This document shows, one piece after another, positions 48,711 to 60,714 of a DNA stretch of 64,000 nt (its first letter is position 1; each line of letters begins with the position of its first letter). Position numbers and translations under genes: made by a program. This DNA comes from Paragordius varius (taxonomy: Eukaryota > Nematomorpha), in contig OZ176051.1 of NCBI GenBank assembly GCA_964247055.1, forward strand, positions 14,942,001 through 15,006,000. Direction: 5' to 3'. The notes under the pieces are model-generated. The model made no database searches. It was not told the DNA's origin and saw only the letters and a program-made list of their open reading frames with translations.

Positions 48711-51570
48711 TCTTATTATTATTATTATTATGATTATTACATTACATGTTTTCACTCGTGAGAGCGGTCATGTTATACAACCTGTCTCGCCATAGAACTC
48801 TATCTATGGCGTCCTCTGCATTAAGCTCGTATTCTGCTAGCTCTCTTTTTACTGTATCCATCCATTTCGTTTTAGGCCGCCCACGTCCTCGTTTTCCCTC
48901 AACTATATGACTATCTAATATTTTTGGAATATAATTAGAATCTTTCCTTTCAATGTGGCCGAACCAACGTAGCCTATTTTTTGACATTCTTTCCACTATT
49001 GGTTTAATATCTGTGCTCCCACGAATAAATCTATCAATTCTGTACTTTCTTGTTACACTACACATCATTCTGAGCATTTTCATTTCAGTCACGTTAAAAT
49101 GTCTTTCTTCGGATTTTTTGACACCCCACGTCTGTGAATTATACATCATTGAGGGCTGGACAACTGAACTGTAAATCTTACCTTTCACTCTAACATCAAT
49201 ATTTCGATCGCATAACACGCTCTAAATTTTCTTCCAATTTACCCAGCTTCTCTTTATTCTTATATTAATATCATCGGTCACCGAACCATCTGCACTTAAC
49301 ATAGCTCCCAAATATTTGAAACTTTCTTTACCCTTCAGAACCCAACTATCATCAACTTACATTTCATGTTGTGGACCTCCAAAAGTAATAAGTTCGGTTT
49401 TTGCTTTGTTTATTTTCAGACCATTGATCCAGCATAACCGATCTGTTTACCTCTCGCTTTATCTCAATTGAATCAGACAAGATGATTATGTCAACTGCAT
49501 ATACATTAAGTACCATCCTGAACTCACATTAACCACCTTGGCTACCTCGTCCATACAAATTATACAATAATGGGCTGAGTGATGAGCCTTGGTAGAATCC
49601 ATACTTTATTGAAAAGGGCTCTGATAAACCTTATGGGGTTTTAATTTTGGAGGTGTGGGATTCGTACATTATTTGTAACAACCTAATATAACTTTCTGGC
49701 ACCTTTTTACGACGGAGACTCCACCAAATAGTTTCTCTAAGAATCCTGTCAAACGCCTTCTCTATGTCAATTAAAACCCCGTGTAATTCTTTCTTTTTTT
49801 CGATGTGTTTTTCAATCAACCTCCTAACCGCATGTATAGGATCTACTGTTGACTTTCCTGGCATGAAACCAAATTGATTTCCTTCTATAGTTATCATTTT
49901 CCTGATTCGCTTTTCAATTATTTTTTCAAACAATTTCATGGTGTGCGACATTAGTTTTATCCCTCTATAGTTGCTACATTTATATCACCTTTTCCTTTAA
50001 TTAAAGGCACAGTTAAACTTTCTTTAAATTCAACCGGGATTTCATAAGTTGAAACAACTTAATTAAATACACGCTCCAAAAAATTTAATCCAGCGTTTCC
50101 AAGCACTTTCCAACAATTTATATTTATGTTGTCCGATCCTACAGCCTTGTTGTTTGGCATTTCTAACAAATCGGATTTTACTTCCTTTTGTGTATTTGCT
50201 TCTATTGGTTTATCAGTAGCTTCAACTATATTTGGAAAAAATATCTCGCCTACCCCTTCATCTAAACTCACAAAGTACTCTTTCCATCTTTTTAATATTT
50301 CTACATTTTCGCACAGCAAGTTTCTATTTTTTCCTTTTATTGCAGTCGCATAACCTGGCAAATCCATCCTGCGTTTGTTCCTTTGCTGCGCAACTTTATA
50401 CACTTTGACCTCGACTATTTAACTCATCATAAAATATATTCATTTTTTCTTTCTTAACCTTGCCGACTATTTTTTTCAATTTCTTATTTAAACTTTTATA
50501 CTTATCTCTATCATCATCATTCCTTGTATGTCTTCATTTGTCAAAAGCCTTACCTTTTTCTCGTGACATCAATATTATTCTTTCATCGTAAAGCCAAGCC
50601 TCTCTGTATACTTGAGATTTTCCGCCTTTTAATCTACAAACTAAAATTCCTCCCTTTTTGATTAACTGACTTACTTAATCCGACTCATCATTTAACCCAC
50701 CATCCTCGAATTACCGTATTTCTTTTATAAAAGCATGCTTTTTTTTCAGATTATTTCTCCCACTTTATAGTTTTTAATCTCTTTGATCAAGAAACAATTT
50801 GTTTTGACTTTTCTTTCACAAAAAATTTACAAATTATGTTGCGAACTAACCTCTAAGTTTGGCACGACCTTACAGTCTAAAACAAGCTTCAATAAGTCTC
50901 TTGGGACAAGTATAAAATCTATTTGAGATTTGTTTATGCCGCTTTTGTAAGTTACTAATGACTCTCTCTTTTTTCGAAAAACGTATTCGCTCTCGCCAAA
51001 TTGTGAGATTGTGCAAATCTAATCAAATTAATTCCTTCCTCGTTTCTTTCTCCGTAAGAATGTCCTCCGTGCCATATTTCAAAAGATTCCCTTATTGAAC
51101 CAAGATGACCATTAAAATCCCACATAAAAACTTGACTCTGAGCTGAGGGAGAGCGACTAATTTTTCATCTAGAGTCTCGTAAAATTCCTCCTTTTCTTGT
51201 TTTGGTAAACCTATTTGCGGGGCATATATACCGTTATGACCACGTTACCTACCAAAATATCTAAATTCATGATTCGGCTGTAGCGTCTAACCTCTTAAAC
51301 CTGATTGGACAATTTGGGATTAATGATAACTGCCACTCCATTTCGTCCGTCACTTTCACATAAGTAATATAATCGATAATTCTCTACCAAAGTCCTTGCT
51401 CCGTTTCCGCGGTAACGAGTCTCTTGTAATGCCAAAATATCAATATGTTTAACTTTCATTATTCTCACAATATCATTTAACTTACTTTTCAATGAACCAA
51501 CAAAACTAGCCAAACACAAGCATCCCCTTTTTCTTTGCATTCTGTATTATTGGTCACAACACCAAAACCG
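48711..51570 (-). mobile_element. RTE-clade LINE, about 2.9 kb, degraded
   Basis: Minus-strand parts in order: APE-type endonuclease with IDILALQETRYRG and DGRNGVAVII (51,540-51,295); a linker and early RT region (50,403-50,059); RT with NQFGFMPGKSTVD and GVLIDIEKAFDR (49,951-49,631); and a C-terminal region with RLRWFGHIERKD and GRGRPKTKWMD (49,218-48,742). These are hallmarks of RTE (BovB-like) elements. The 3' end is a short TAA/ATA repeat (about 48,711-48,735), usual for RTE. It has several frame changes and stops, so it is inactive. Confidence 0.88.
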
Positions 51571-52274
51571 CGGCTGCCCAGGCCTGACCGGTTATTACTA
51601 TACACATCAATATTCATTTGACAGCTTTCAACCAATAAAAATAATAAAATTGAAGGGTCGAACTAATTATGACAAATTGATAGATGTTAAAAAAAATCTA
51701 GGCTATAGGTAAAAACGTAAATTTTATTTCGCAATAAAAAATTTATAGCAAAATTTATGTAAAAAACAATATAAATCAGGGGTTTTTTTATGTGCCAAAG
51801 CGAAAATTAAAATAAAATTTTTTATTAAAATTAAATTAAAGAAACTGTGCTACAATACTTATCCAAGAATACAATCTATATATTTCAAGAGAATATTAAT
51901 AAGGCATATTATAGGAAAAGGCCAACGGTAAGTCCTACATCCAAAACAAAATGTGAATAGGTATGTTATAACAAAATTTAAAGTATAGGATAAGTGATAA
52001 AAGATAGAATTAAGTTTGAAAATAAATAGATAACAATAGATAATTATAATAATTGGTATAAATCATAATTTTGATATAAGATTAATTAGGAATTTTTCGA
52101 TTTTGAAGTTGCGTCTGGGTCAAACGCGCGCGTGTGTAAAAATTTATTATATTGGTAAAATTATTTTTGTATAATTAAAATTTAATTTTAAAAACTCATT
52201 TAGGCGCCCCTTTATAACGGCGCCCAGGGCATGATGCACCCCCTTGCCCCCCCCCTCGGTACGCCCCTGCATTT

Positions 52275-53540
52275 CGATTAAATAAAACAACAGCACAATT
52301 CGAATTAAAATTGAAAAAATCAAAGTGTATTCTTTTAAAGTTTTTTATAAAAAGTTCCACTATTTGATTCAATAAATACCCTTCACCCCCTGGCCTAAAT
52401 TTGAATTATTCAAAATTAATCGCATGGACTCGTCCAATTTTTAAAGTTTATATTATAATCGGCGAATTTTTATTTCGAACTCTTTAAAAAATGCATTATT
52501 TCTACGTGTATCAAATTATTATTTTGTTTCTTTGGTAAAAGCTTAAATTAAGAAACAAGTCATTTTAAAATTTTTATTTAAAGCTCACGGAGCCTAGTTT
52601 GTCTCGAAGCATATATACATTTTTTGTATAAATGATAAGGTATGAAAGATTACGTTCAATATTTTTAGAAACGTTTACTGTTAATTAAAATTCTATTGTA
52701 GTTGCTAAAAATATCTTATCATAATCTAAAAATAGGGAAGAATATTACATGTATAGTAGGGTATGTAACTAAAAATCGATAAAATTAAATTAATATTAAA
52801 AATATGCCACTTATTAAGTTTTTAATATATACTAATTTTGTCAGATAATAAATTTATGTGTGTATTAAATAAATATTATGGAGTCTCGGATTATTAAATT
52901 TTTATTGAAATATAAGTGGGTTATATTCATGTTTTATATATAGTTGTTCGACCCAAATTGTAAATGGGCAATCTTTACCTTTAATATTGTTATACTTGAG
53001 CTAAAATTAATTTTTGGTTATAATAATCTTAAATAAATGGAAATTAGAATCAGATCTAACTTCTCAGCGATATTCTTTTCTTTGGATTTTATAGCGTACA
53101 GGAAAATAAATGTATAAGAAAGTTAAGGGGAAATTATTAATTAGACAAAGCTTTTAAATTACATTTTATTAGCTTTATATTTATTGAAATCAAAATTTGC
53201 TGTATGATCGGGTTTCGGAGATATACCAGTGTTGACTCTAAAGAAACTGTTAAAATTATTATTTATGCTATATAGGAAAAGGAAATATAAAAAACAATTT
53301 CAAAATACTTTATTTACAAAAACTATCAAAAATTTAATCGTTTACTAAAAAGTAAATTTAAAAAAACGTATTATAACGGATATCTTGGGATTCGAACCGT
53401 ATGCGTTATAAACCTTAAAAATCACAATTATATTTTGACATGCAACACATTTGGCATAAGTAATTATACACATTTTATTTATAATGTAAGTTTACTTTTT
53501 TAATGTAATGTATCTATGAAATCTTCTGAGTATTTAAATG
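52275..53540. other. Gene-free AT-rich stretch
   Basis: Nothing supportable was found. Confidence 0.5.
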
Positions 53541-53563
53541 ATATATCATAATTACCTTAATCT

Positions 53564-53845
53564 CTTTGTCTGAATAATAACGTCATAATTTCCTGTCGGA
53601 GATACTGCGTTTGATGGAATGTTGGATGTTCGATAGGCCGCAATAGAACACCCAAATACATTCCCTATAACTCCAAGTCCAAAAAGAATATGGGATAATA
53701 TGCGATTCACGAATGCGAATTCGGTATTTGGATATTGGATCATATCGGTAAAATTTAAGCATACGCTTTTATTGTGACGCATCAAGTGCTCCTCAAATGG
53801 ACTAGAAGAAAACATTATTTCATAATCTTTTAGCGGATTAAACAT
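53564..53845 (-). CDS. First exon of a second GPCR-like gene
   Basis: The ATG at 53,845 starts an ectodomain with two N-glycosylation sites (NKSVCLNFTD). One membrane helix follows with the GN pair of family-A TM1 (HILFGLGVIGNVFGCSIAAY), then a polar tail ending QTKRL. A donor TTAAG|GTAATT follows at about 53,564, so the open frame's apparent C-terminus is probably intron. No later exons were found on the minus strand down to the LINE at 51.6 kb. It could be a real multi-exon gene with a long intron or an orphaned fragment. Confidence 0.5.
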
Positions 53846-53899
53846 ACATCAAAACTATTATACTGATAATTTTGCTTGCAGTTGATTGCAATTTTAATT

Positions 53900-54680
53900 A
53901 AATTTCAATTAAAATTTTATACCCAGTCATACTGAAGGTCTGAGAATATTAAACCTATAGATTAACTATTATTTGTTGTAGTGAATTAAATGTTGTCGTA
54001 TATCGGGAACAAACATATTCCTTTAAAAACTATTTATTAATCGCTCAAAGTTTGATATTTTAATAGATTTGGGAGTATGGCAAATTATCTTTAATTATTT
54101 TTGAGTTGTTTATTACTTTTGGAATGTAGAAATTTTATAATTTTAAAGTACTATAAATAATTTAATTGCTTTGAAATACACTAAATACTGAAAATTAATT
54201 TCAAAATATTGTGATAACATGATATTATTAAAGCTATTATACCAACTAAAATTTGGATTTATTTTAAATATTACTTGTTATAAATTTTAGGATTTACCCA
54301 AAAAGGTATATTGTTTTCATTTACCTATTATTATATTTAAGCGTAAAGGTCATACATTTTTTCCTAGCCATTGTGTATGATCGCACATGTTTTTAACTTT
54401 ATTTTTAGGTGATAGCTGTAATTTCACTCATTAAATTAATAAGTATTGAAAATTAATTATAATATATAAAGTATAAACAAATTAAAGCATGACGCACGCA
54501 AATTTAAAGGGAACATCATGTATCTCATAAAAAGGTTCGTTAAAGTTTGTATTTGGTTAATATTCTCAAAAAGTAATTTGTCAAAAGAATTAACTACAAC
54601 AATTTTTAAACTTATTTGAGGAAATATCCGTTTAAAAAAATATGTAATTTATGCCTATATGTTTTAAGGTTTTGAATAAC
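53900..54680. other. Gene-free AT-rich stretch
   Basis: Nothing supportable was found. Confidence 0.5.
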
Positions 54681-54689
54681 CCTCATTTA

Positions 54690-55545
54690 ATAGATCCACG
54701 TACGATTTTTAAGGAAAAAAATCATTAATAAATCCCCCGTCAATAGGTTCGCCGTTTTTTTGAATTAGGCCCCCAGTTTAGGCCTACCCCGTGTAAAAGA
54801 TGGGTTTGTTTGAAAACAGAAGTCCTCAAAAATCGTGTCTTTGAGACAATTTTCCGGAGAACGTGTTGGACCATTCGATTTCAAATATGATTTTTGTTTA
54901 ATTATTTTCGATTGCGCCGAACATAGTCGTCTCGCTTTTTTGATTTAGCCCCTATTTTTACCCGCTCCCCCCGTAAAATGCCATTTTTTTCAAAAAACAA
55001 AGTCCACAAAAATAATTTTTTGAATCTATTTTTCGCCGATGGTATGAGACCGTAAAAATCAATAAGGATTCTACGTATTCCCTGTTAAAAGGCAATAATT
55101 TTAGTCAAGCGTTTCTTTGATAATAGCTGCTGGGTAAGGAGCTACCCGCGAAAAACTGATCCCTCATGTGGCTTTGTGATCTGGTACCGGAAAACCGGTG
55201 GACCCATTCAAATCTTAATATCGAAAAATAATCATTAATGAATGCCCCGACAATAGCTTCGCCCTTTTTTTGAATTAGGCCCCCAGTTTAGGCCTACCCC
55301 GTGTAAAAAATGGGTTTGTTTGAAAACAGAAGTCCTCAAAAATCGTGTCTTTGAGACAATTTTCCGGAGAACGTGTTGGGCCATTCAATTTCAAATATGA
55401 TTTTTGTTTAGTTATTTTCGATTGCGCCGAACATATTCGTCTCGCCTTTTTAATTTAGGCCCTCTTTTTACCCGCTCCCCCCATAAAATGCCATTTTTTT
55501 CACAAAACTAAATCCACAAAAATAATTTTTAAACTATTTTTCGCC
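54690..55545. repeat. Unclassified interspersed repeat family, two head-to-tail copies
   Basis: Copies at about 54,690-55,155 and 55,157-55,545 of the family at 43,845-44,800. The two copies share TTAGGCCCCCAGTTTAGGCC, CGTGTCTTTGAGACAATTTT and the GATTGCGCCGAACATA block, and are more alike to each other than to the other copies. Confidence 0.75.
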
Positions 55546-55889
55546 CAAGTAAACAATATATTAGTATGAATGCACCGTTTTGAAATTCCTATGAGATCAT
55601 AGCTATTAAATAATGTTTCAAAATAATTCATATATGTGGACCATTTTATTGTACCTTTTTTCAAATAGCCCCCATCCCTCCCCCAGTAGTCCAAAGGCCT
55701 CCTTGGGCTGCGTAGCAGGAGATTTACGCTAGTTTTATTATAAAATTTTATTGACTGGGAAAATGTTTCGATTGACTGTGAAATTTCGATTGCTTGAGAT
55801 AACGTTTCAACTGATTGGGCCATTTTTGAATGGATAAAAAAAGATGAATATACTCCGAAGAAAATATAAATATGAAATACTATTAACAT
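55500..55889 (-). other. Open frame of 129 codons, doubtful
   Basis: It opens with a hydrophobic stretch (MLIVFHIYIFFGVYSSFFI), then repeats a SQSIETFSQSI motif, and finishes inside the interspersed repeat at 55.5 kb. No homologue is recognised. The repeated motif follows DNA-level repetition of GATTG. It is listed only because it is long for this base composition. Confidence 0.2.
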
Positions 55890-55899
55890 TTAATATAGA

Positions 55900-57300
55900 T
55901 TAAATTAAAAAGTTACATTATGTATATTACCGAATTCGATAAAATATTTTATCTTTATATAATTATGTGTGTTTAGTTTAACAAAAAACTTATGTTCAAG
56001 TATAAAAATGATCGTTCACTAAGTTTTTTTACCTATTGTATAACGTATTTCCAAATAATAAATAAACACCTTTTTGGTTTAAAAATATCGTTAAAATGAG
56101 AAACAATATGATTTTATAAAATCGATATTATCCCAATGTGGCGGATTATACAGATAGTAGGGCCATACCCGGGGGTACTAAAACGCTAATAAATTTTTGT
56201 CTCTTGCTAGGGATACCTAAAGTAACTAGGTTATATATATAGTTTAGAGCTCTTTTTTCCTTTTTTATTAAAGGGTAAGGACTTAAATTGTCTAGGTTAT
56301 TTATAAACAAGCGCAAAATTGGATATTGATAAATAGTCTGATGAAATATAAATATTCGATAATATTTTGATTCAAGCTTTACGTTTAAACGAGTTACTTT
56401 GACTTTTGGCCGATCGTATCTATATCAAAAAATTCCAAAATCAATGCTCATTTTATTATATAAATATATAATAGATATGTTTGATGAAGATATTTCCTTC
56501 CAAAAACAAATACGTTGCCTAAGCAAAGTCTGCTTTTAGATAAGATGAAACCGTTTTTGATGTCCGACATAGTTTTCTATTATTGTGCAATTGACAATTT
56601 CCCCTTATATTAAGAAAACTAGCCCATGAAAATTAGAGACCATTGCAACACACACACCTCAAATTTGAATAAATAAGGCTTTGATTTATGTATAATTTAT
56701 AAATATTTTTTGAAAGGGAGCAGCTTTCATAAAAAATTATTTAATAATAAGCGTTAATTTTGCCTTTTTTTTCAAAATGCAATTAGCAGCAAATTAAAAC
56801 TATATTCTCAAATGACAAGTAAGGCTTAAAACCAAAAAACCATTAGACTGTTTACAATATATATATATATATATTCAAGTGCGCTGGGTATATTAAAATA
56901 ATTTTTACATTTTGATATAATTATGCTATTTATACCTCTAACTGAGCCTTTAAAACCAGCATATTTAAGAATTGATCTTACTAATACTAATATATATCCT
57001 ACACAATAAAATTTTGTGCCTGATAATTTATAATTTTATTCTTAAAGGTAAAATATAACATCTATGTTTACGAACTTTCAAATCGTATTTTAACCAATAT
57101 AATTTAAGATTCTGGCACAGGATATACAAAGAAAAAGCTAAAATGTTTCCGGTATATAGGTTTACTATATTATTATTGACTTTACAATAAGCCATTGTCT
57201 CAAAGGAATAATAATCGCATGAAAATTAAAAATTATTGATCTCATGTTTATGTTTTTTAATCAATAATTTTTAACCAAATATTAAATTCTCTCGTCCATA
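55900..57300. other. Otherwise gene-free DNA upstream of the TRPN-like gene
   Basis: Apart from the repeat at 56,608-56,905, no feature could be supported, and no TATA box stands out from the AT-rich background. Confidence 0.4.
56608..56905. repeat. Unclassified short interspersed repeat, fourth copy
   Basis: It has the edges TTAAGAAAACTAGCCCATGA and CAAGTGCGCTGGGTATATTA and matches the family at 8,815-9,090 and 36,585-36,920, with a more diverged middle and a (TA)n run near 56,858. Confidence 0.5.
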
Positions 57301-57309
57301 TATAATCAT

Positions 57310-58487
57310 ATGTTACCCGAATTTACCATCACTAAACCCGAGGAATTTGTTAAAACATTAAACATTACACAATGGATTAAAAAAGCCAAAGTTTCTGAAT
57401 GGCAAGAAATCGAAAGCGATTTGATAAGGATTCACGAAAATTTTCAGAAAATGCTAAGAATAACGGACCATATTGATGGTGAAAAATTGCTTAAAGATAT
57501 TGGCCATATTTTATCCCAAACAGACAAAGTATGCTTTTGAATATTGTAATAGCATCCGAACATTAATTTTTAACTAATTAATTTTATTACAACTGAGTAA
57601 GTGTGATACTTTATTTATTTTAATATATGTTAAGATGCATAAATTTATTGATAGTTTAACAAAAAAACACAAAATAAAAGCTTAAACGTTCGGGGTCAAT
57701 ATTACGGGTAAAAATTGGATCAAATTGGTCAATTTAGGCAAATTAAGTGACAGACTACGTAAATTCCCATTGATTATTATCATATTAATAATACTTATTA
57801 AAAACCTATGAAATATTTGACTTGACTTATTTTATTTAGTAATTTGATGATCGCAGCTTATGACCGCAAATAACTATACATTTATAGTGTGGACCGCTAT
57901 TCTAATGCCAACTTAAAGATGATTTCATTTTATATTATAGAGTTCCAAACAAAACCTCTTACATTTTGGCCTTAGGGATAGCAAAACTAGCATTGTGGAA
58001 ATTTTGATGGATTTTAACGTTAATAATACAACCGATAAGGTATTTGATTTTTTTCCAATTTTTTTTTTAAATAATAGGAGGGATTGACACCCATCCATTA
58101 TGCAGCTATATTTGGGAAAGAAGATGTGCTTAGGATGTTAATACAAAAAAATGCAGACGCTACCTCCAAGGGTGGGGTATGTTTTTTAAACCTGGTTTTG
58201 ATAAGTTATTAAATAACAAAATTGTTTATTGAACAAATACTCAAAGAGCCTGATTAAACAATAATTAGGAATTCGAAAGACTAGCCATACATTGTGCTTG
58301 CTGTCGTAATATTGGAGCCCAAAGTTTAGTAAAATTACTTCTGAAAATTTCTGGACCAAATTGTCACCTAATACCCGATGCAGAAGATTCGATTCCATTA
58401 TATTTAGCCACCGATAATAATAATCTAGTAGTATGTAAAGAATTGTTGGGTGCTCAAACTAAATTGCAATTGCGATATGCTAAAAAA
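57310..58487 (+). CDS. TRPN (nompC)-like channel, first four exons (partial)
   Basis: Probable N-terminus of a mechanosensory TRP channel with a long ankyrin domain. Exons, all phase 0 with GT/AG: 57,310-57,528 (73 codons from the ATG), 57,941-58,039 (33), 58,078-58,176 (33) and 58,269-58,487 (73). Exon 1 carries AKVSEWQEIESDLIRIHE, like the pre-ankyrin helix of fly NOMPC. Exons 2 and 3 each encode exactly one ankyrin repeat (NLLHFGLRDSKTSIVEILMD; GLTPIHYAAIFGKEDVLRML). Exon 4 holds two, with IPLYLATDNNNLVVCKELLG then AQTKLQL, which lines up with IPLLLAVESG…CRELLAAQT in NOMPC. Order, spacing and length match NOMPC as I recall it, but identity is low (about a third by eye), so it may be a divergent paralogue or a relic. 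Later exons were not found before the window end. Confidence 0.68.
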
Positions 58488-58894
58488 GTAAATAATTATT
58501 TAAACTATAAATTTATGTCTACTTTTTAAAGCATTTTTTAATCTAAAATTTAGCCTAAATACATTAAATTTAACACTTATTTTCTACAAATTAAAAAATT
58601 AAGTATTTGAACGTTCATTAAGCATCTATAGCATCTTAATTATCGATTTTAGTTGTTTTTAATGTTTTCAATTTTTTAAATTAGTTAAAAACTTTATATA
58701 TGCTATAGGGCAGGGCTTCTTACACTATGGATAAAATTACAATTTAACAAAAAATGTTTTTTAGCTTTAAATTATTGTTATAAAGAAAAATAAGAATCAT
58801 CGCAGATAAATATATCATAAAATCTTCTGTTCGGAAAGACTGTTTATACCAGCTTTTCTATTCCGATTATAATCTATATATTTATAAAAATAAA

Positions 58895-59700
58895 AAATGC
58901 TGGCTTTGTGCTCTGTTTCCGGAAAACCGGTAGACCCATTCAAACCTAAATGTCAAAAAATATAATTATTAATAAATGCCCCGACATTATTATCGCCCTT
59001 TATTGAATTAAACTTCCAGTTCGGACCCACCCCGTGTAAAAAACGAGTTTTTTGAAAAGAGAAGTCCAGAAATATGTCTTTGAGAGAATTTTCCGTAAAA
59101 ATTGTTGGACCATTCGATTTCAAATATGATTATTTTTATTATTATCGATTGCGCCGAACCTAGCCAGCTTATATTTTTAATTTAGGCTCTCTTTTTACCC
59201 GTTTCCCCCGTAAAATGCCATTTTTTTCAAATAAACTAAATAATTTTTTGCTCAGGGTATGATACCGTTAAATTCACTGTGGATTTGTATTCTCTGTTAT
59301 AAGGTAAAATTTTAGCCTTGCGTTTTTTTAATACTGGTAAAAATTAAGGTCGGGTTTTTTAAGCCGTTAATTTGGGGCCTTTATACCCTAAAACGCCATC
59401 ATATAACGATTAGTGTTGTATTTTTTCGAATAACCCAGACGATGGTATCAAAGATGATTCCAAATATTTGCCCTATAAAGGCAAAGAATTTCTCAGCGCT
59501 TTTCCATATAGGTCTATGGGTAGGGGTCTACCGGTTTAAAACTGAGACGCCCCTCAAAGGCGTAGTTGTGGAGCTAATTAATAATTTAAGAAGCCACACT
59601 AGTTCACCTACACACACTTCTGGGGAATTTGTAAAAATTCTTTCCTTTAAAAAAGGACCACAAATGATTTACTTTTTATATCCCGATCCCAGCTAAGTGA
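58895..59700. repeat. Unclassified interspersed repeat family, copy at 58.9 kb
   Basis: It starts GCTGGCTTTGTGCTCTGTTT then CCGGAAAACCGG and follows the block order of 43,845-44,800 (TTGGACCATTCGATTT, GATTGCGCCGAA, GGGGCCTTTATACCCT). The tail contains an 84-codon open frame (59,442-59,696) without recognisable features. Confidence 0.72.
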
Positions 59701-59950
59701 ACACAATTTTAAAATAAAATTTTTAACCATAATTTTAAAACGAAAATCTCAAAATAAATCCAATGATAGTTGAATATTAACATTAAGGGACAGATTAAAT
59801 ATGGTCAATTTCGAGTCAATATTTCAGCCTATGCAAAAACCAGTAAAAGAATAATTAAAGACATTCTTTTTATTAAATATGTTGATTATTAATTTTTTAT
59901 CTCCATTAACTCTATTAATTGTACATTATTAAGAATAATTATCGGTGAGA

Positions 59951-59984
59951 CTACGCCACACCAAAGCGTGACAGGGCCAGCTAG
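59951..59984 (+). mobile_element. Possible Helitron-like 3' end, second copy
   Basis: It ends GCGTGACAGGGCCAGCTAG followed by T, with a short stem (ACGC…GCGT) just before. It matches the minus-strand terminus at 32,810-32,843. Its 5' end is unknown; the repeat at 58,895-59,700 lies directly upstream and could belong to the same element. Confidence 0.35.
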
Positions 59985-60448
59985 TATCGTGTATAAATTT
60001 ACTATAAATCAGAAAATGTTATAGAAATTTATAAAAAATTTAGATTTATTTTTGTCAATCTCTCAAAACCGAAATAATCCTGATAAATATTATCAACAAA
60101 ATTTCTAAGTGTTAAAGAAACTATTTTTTTCTTTTATATTTGTCGGGGTTTAGAAACTCGCAATCATAAATGGGGTCGGGAACCACAAAAGTTTAAGAAG
60201 CCTTGCATTAGATTAACGATTTATCTTTATAAAAATTTGTTTTATAAAGGTCAATAATAAAAATATTAGCAGCCAACCTTTCTGATTAATCAAAATTTTA
60301 CCCTTGAAATCTAGCCAAAAACTCAATCAAACAAGCAACAAAGTGTTTTTGCATCATATATTAACATAATATTAAATGCATTAATTTATTTTAATTGATA
60401 AGTGATAAAATTACTAAAAATTGTGTTGAATTTGGTTCATCATCAGAA

Positions 60449-60622
60449 TCATGGGCTTGTCGGAGTGCTGGTATCAGTAGAAATTCGCCCTGTACGAGGT
60501 TGGTTATTTGAAGGATTATTGCTTCTGTTTGGGGAATTGATAACATCAGCAACACAATCAATTGTATCAATTAGGCTTAGAAAAAGCATTAAGAGACCAA
60601 TAAGGCATTTCAGCAAATTCAT
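60449..60622 (-). CDS. Short secreted peptide, paralogue 2 (57 residues)
   Basis: The ATG at 60,622 opens MNLLKCLIGLLMLFLSLIDT, a good signal peptide. IDCVADVINS and a polar Asn/Pro/Thr/Ser-rich tail (NPSNNQPRTGRISTDTSTP) follow, with the stop at 60,449. The mature peptide would be about 37 residues with one cysteine. A TATA box (TATAAATAG, 60,708-60,700) lies about 80 bp upstream. It is paralogous to 41,250-41,381. The plus-strand open frame over the same DNA lacks a signal peptide and is less likely. The function is unknown. Confidence 0.45.
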   Translation of the reverse strand: MNLLKCLIGLLMLFLSLIDTIDCVADVINSPNRSNNPSNNQPRTGRISTDTSTPTSP

Positions 60623-60697
60623 TTTAAATAATAAATGAATAACTATTAGTCAGTCTGTTTTACTAAAAAAATATTGTAAATTATATTAGAAAAATAT

Positions 60698-60709
60698 CCT
60701 ATTTATAGG
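60698..60709 (-). promoter_or_regulatory. TATA box of the 60.6-kb peptide gene
   Basis: CCTATAAATAGG on the minus strand is a good animal TATA box, conserved in position with the 41.4-kb paralogue. Confidence 0.45.
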
Positions 60710-60714
60710 TTTTT

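Larger units (their letters stand above)
48114..52269. mobile_element. DNA transposon ends enclosing other insertions
   Basis: Inverted termini: left CAGTGGCGTACCGAG…GGGGCA…GGCGCC (48,114-48,180); right, read inward, CAGGGGCGTACCGAGGGGG…GGGCGCC (52,269-52,195). Ends of the CAGNGGCGTACC type are hAT-like. No transposase was seen; the interior now holds a foldback MITE and an RTE LINE. No clear target duplication was found, so the two ends could instead be separate relics. Confidence 0.5.

Noticed and set aside
48953-49174. A 73-codon plus-strand frame
   Set aside because: It is a shadow of the RTE C-terminal region.
60402-60638. A 78-codon plus-strand frame opposite the secreted-peptide gene
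   Set aside because: It has no signal peptide, and the 41-kb paralogue does not keep it open. The minus frame is kept in both.
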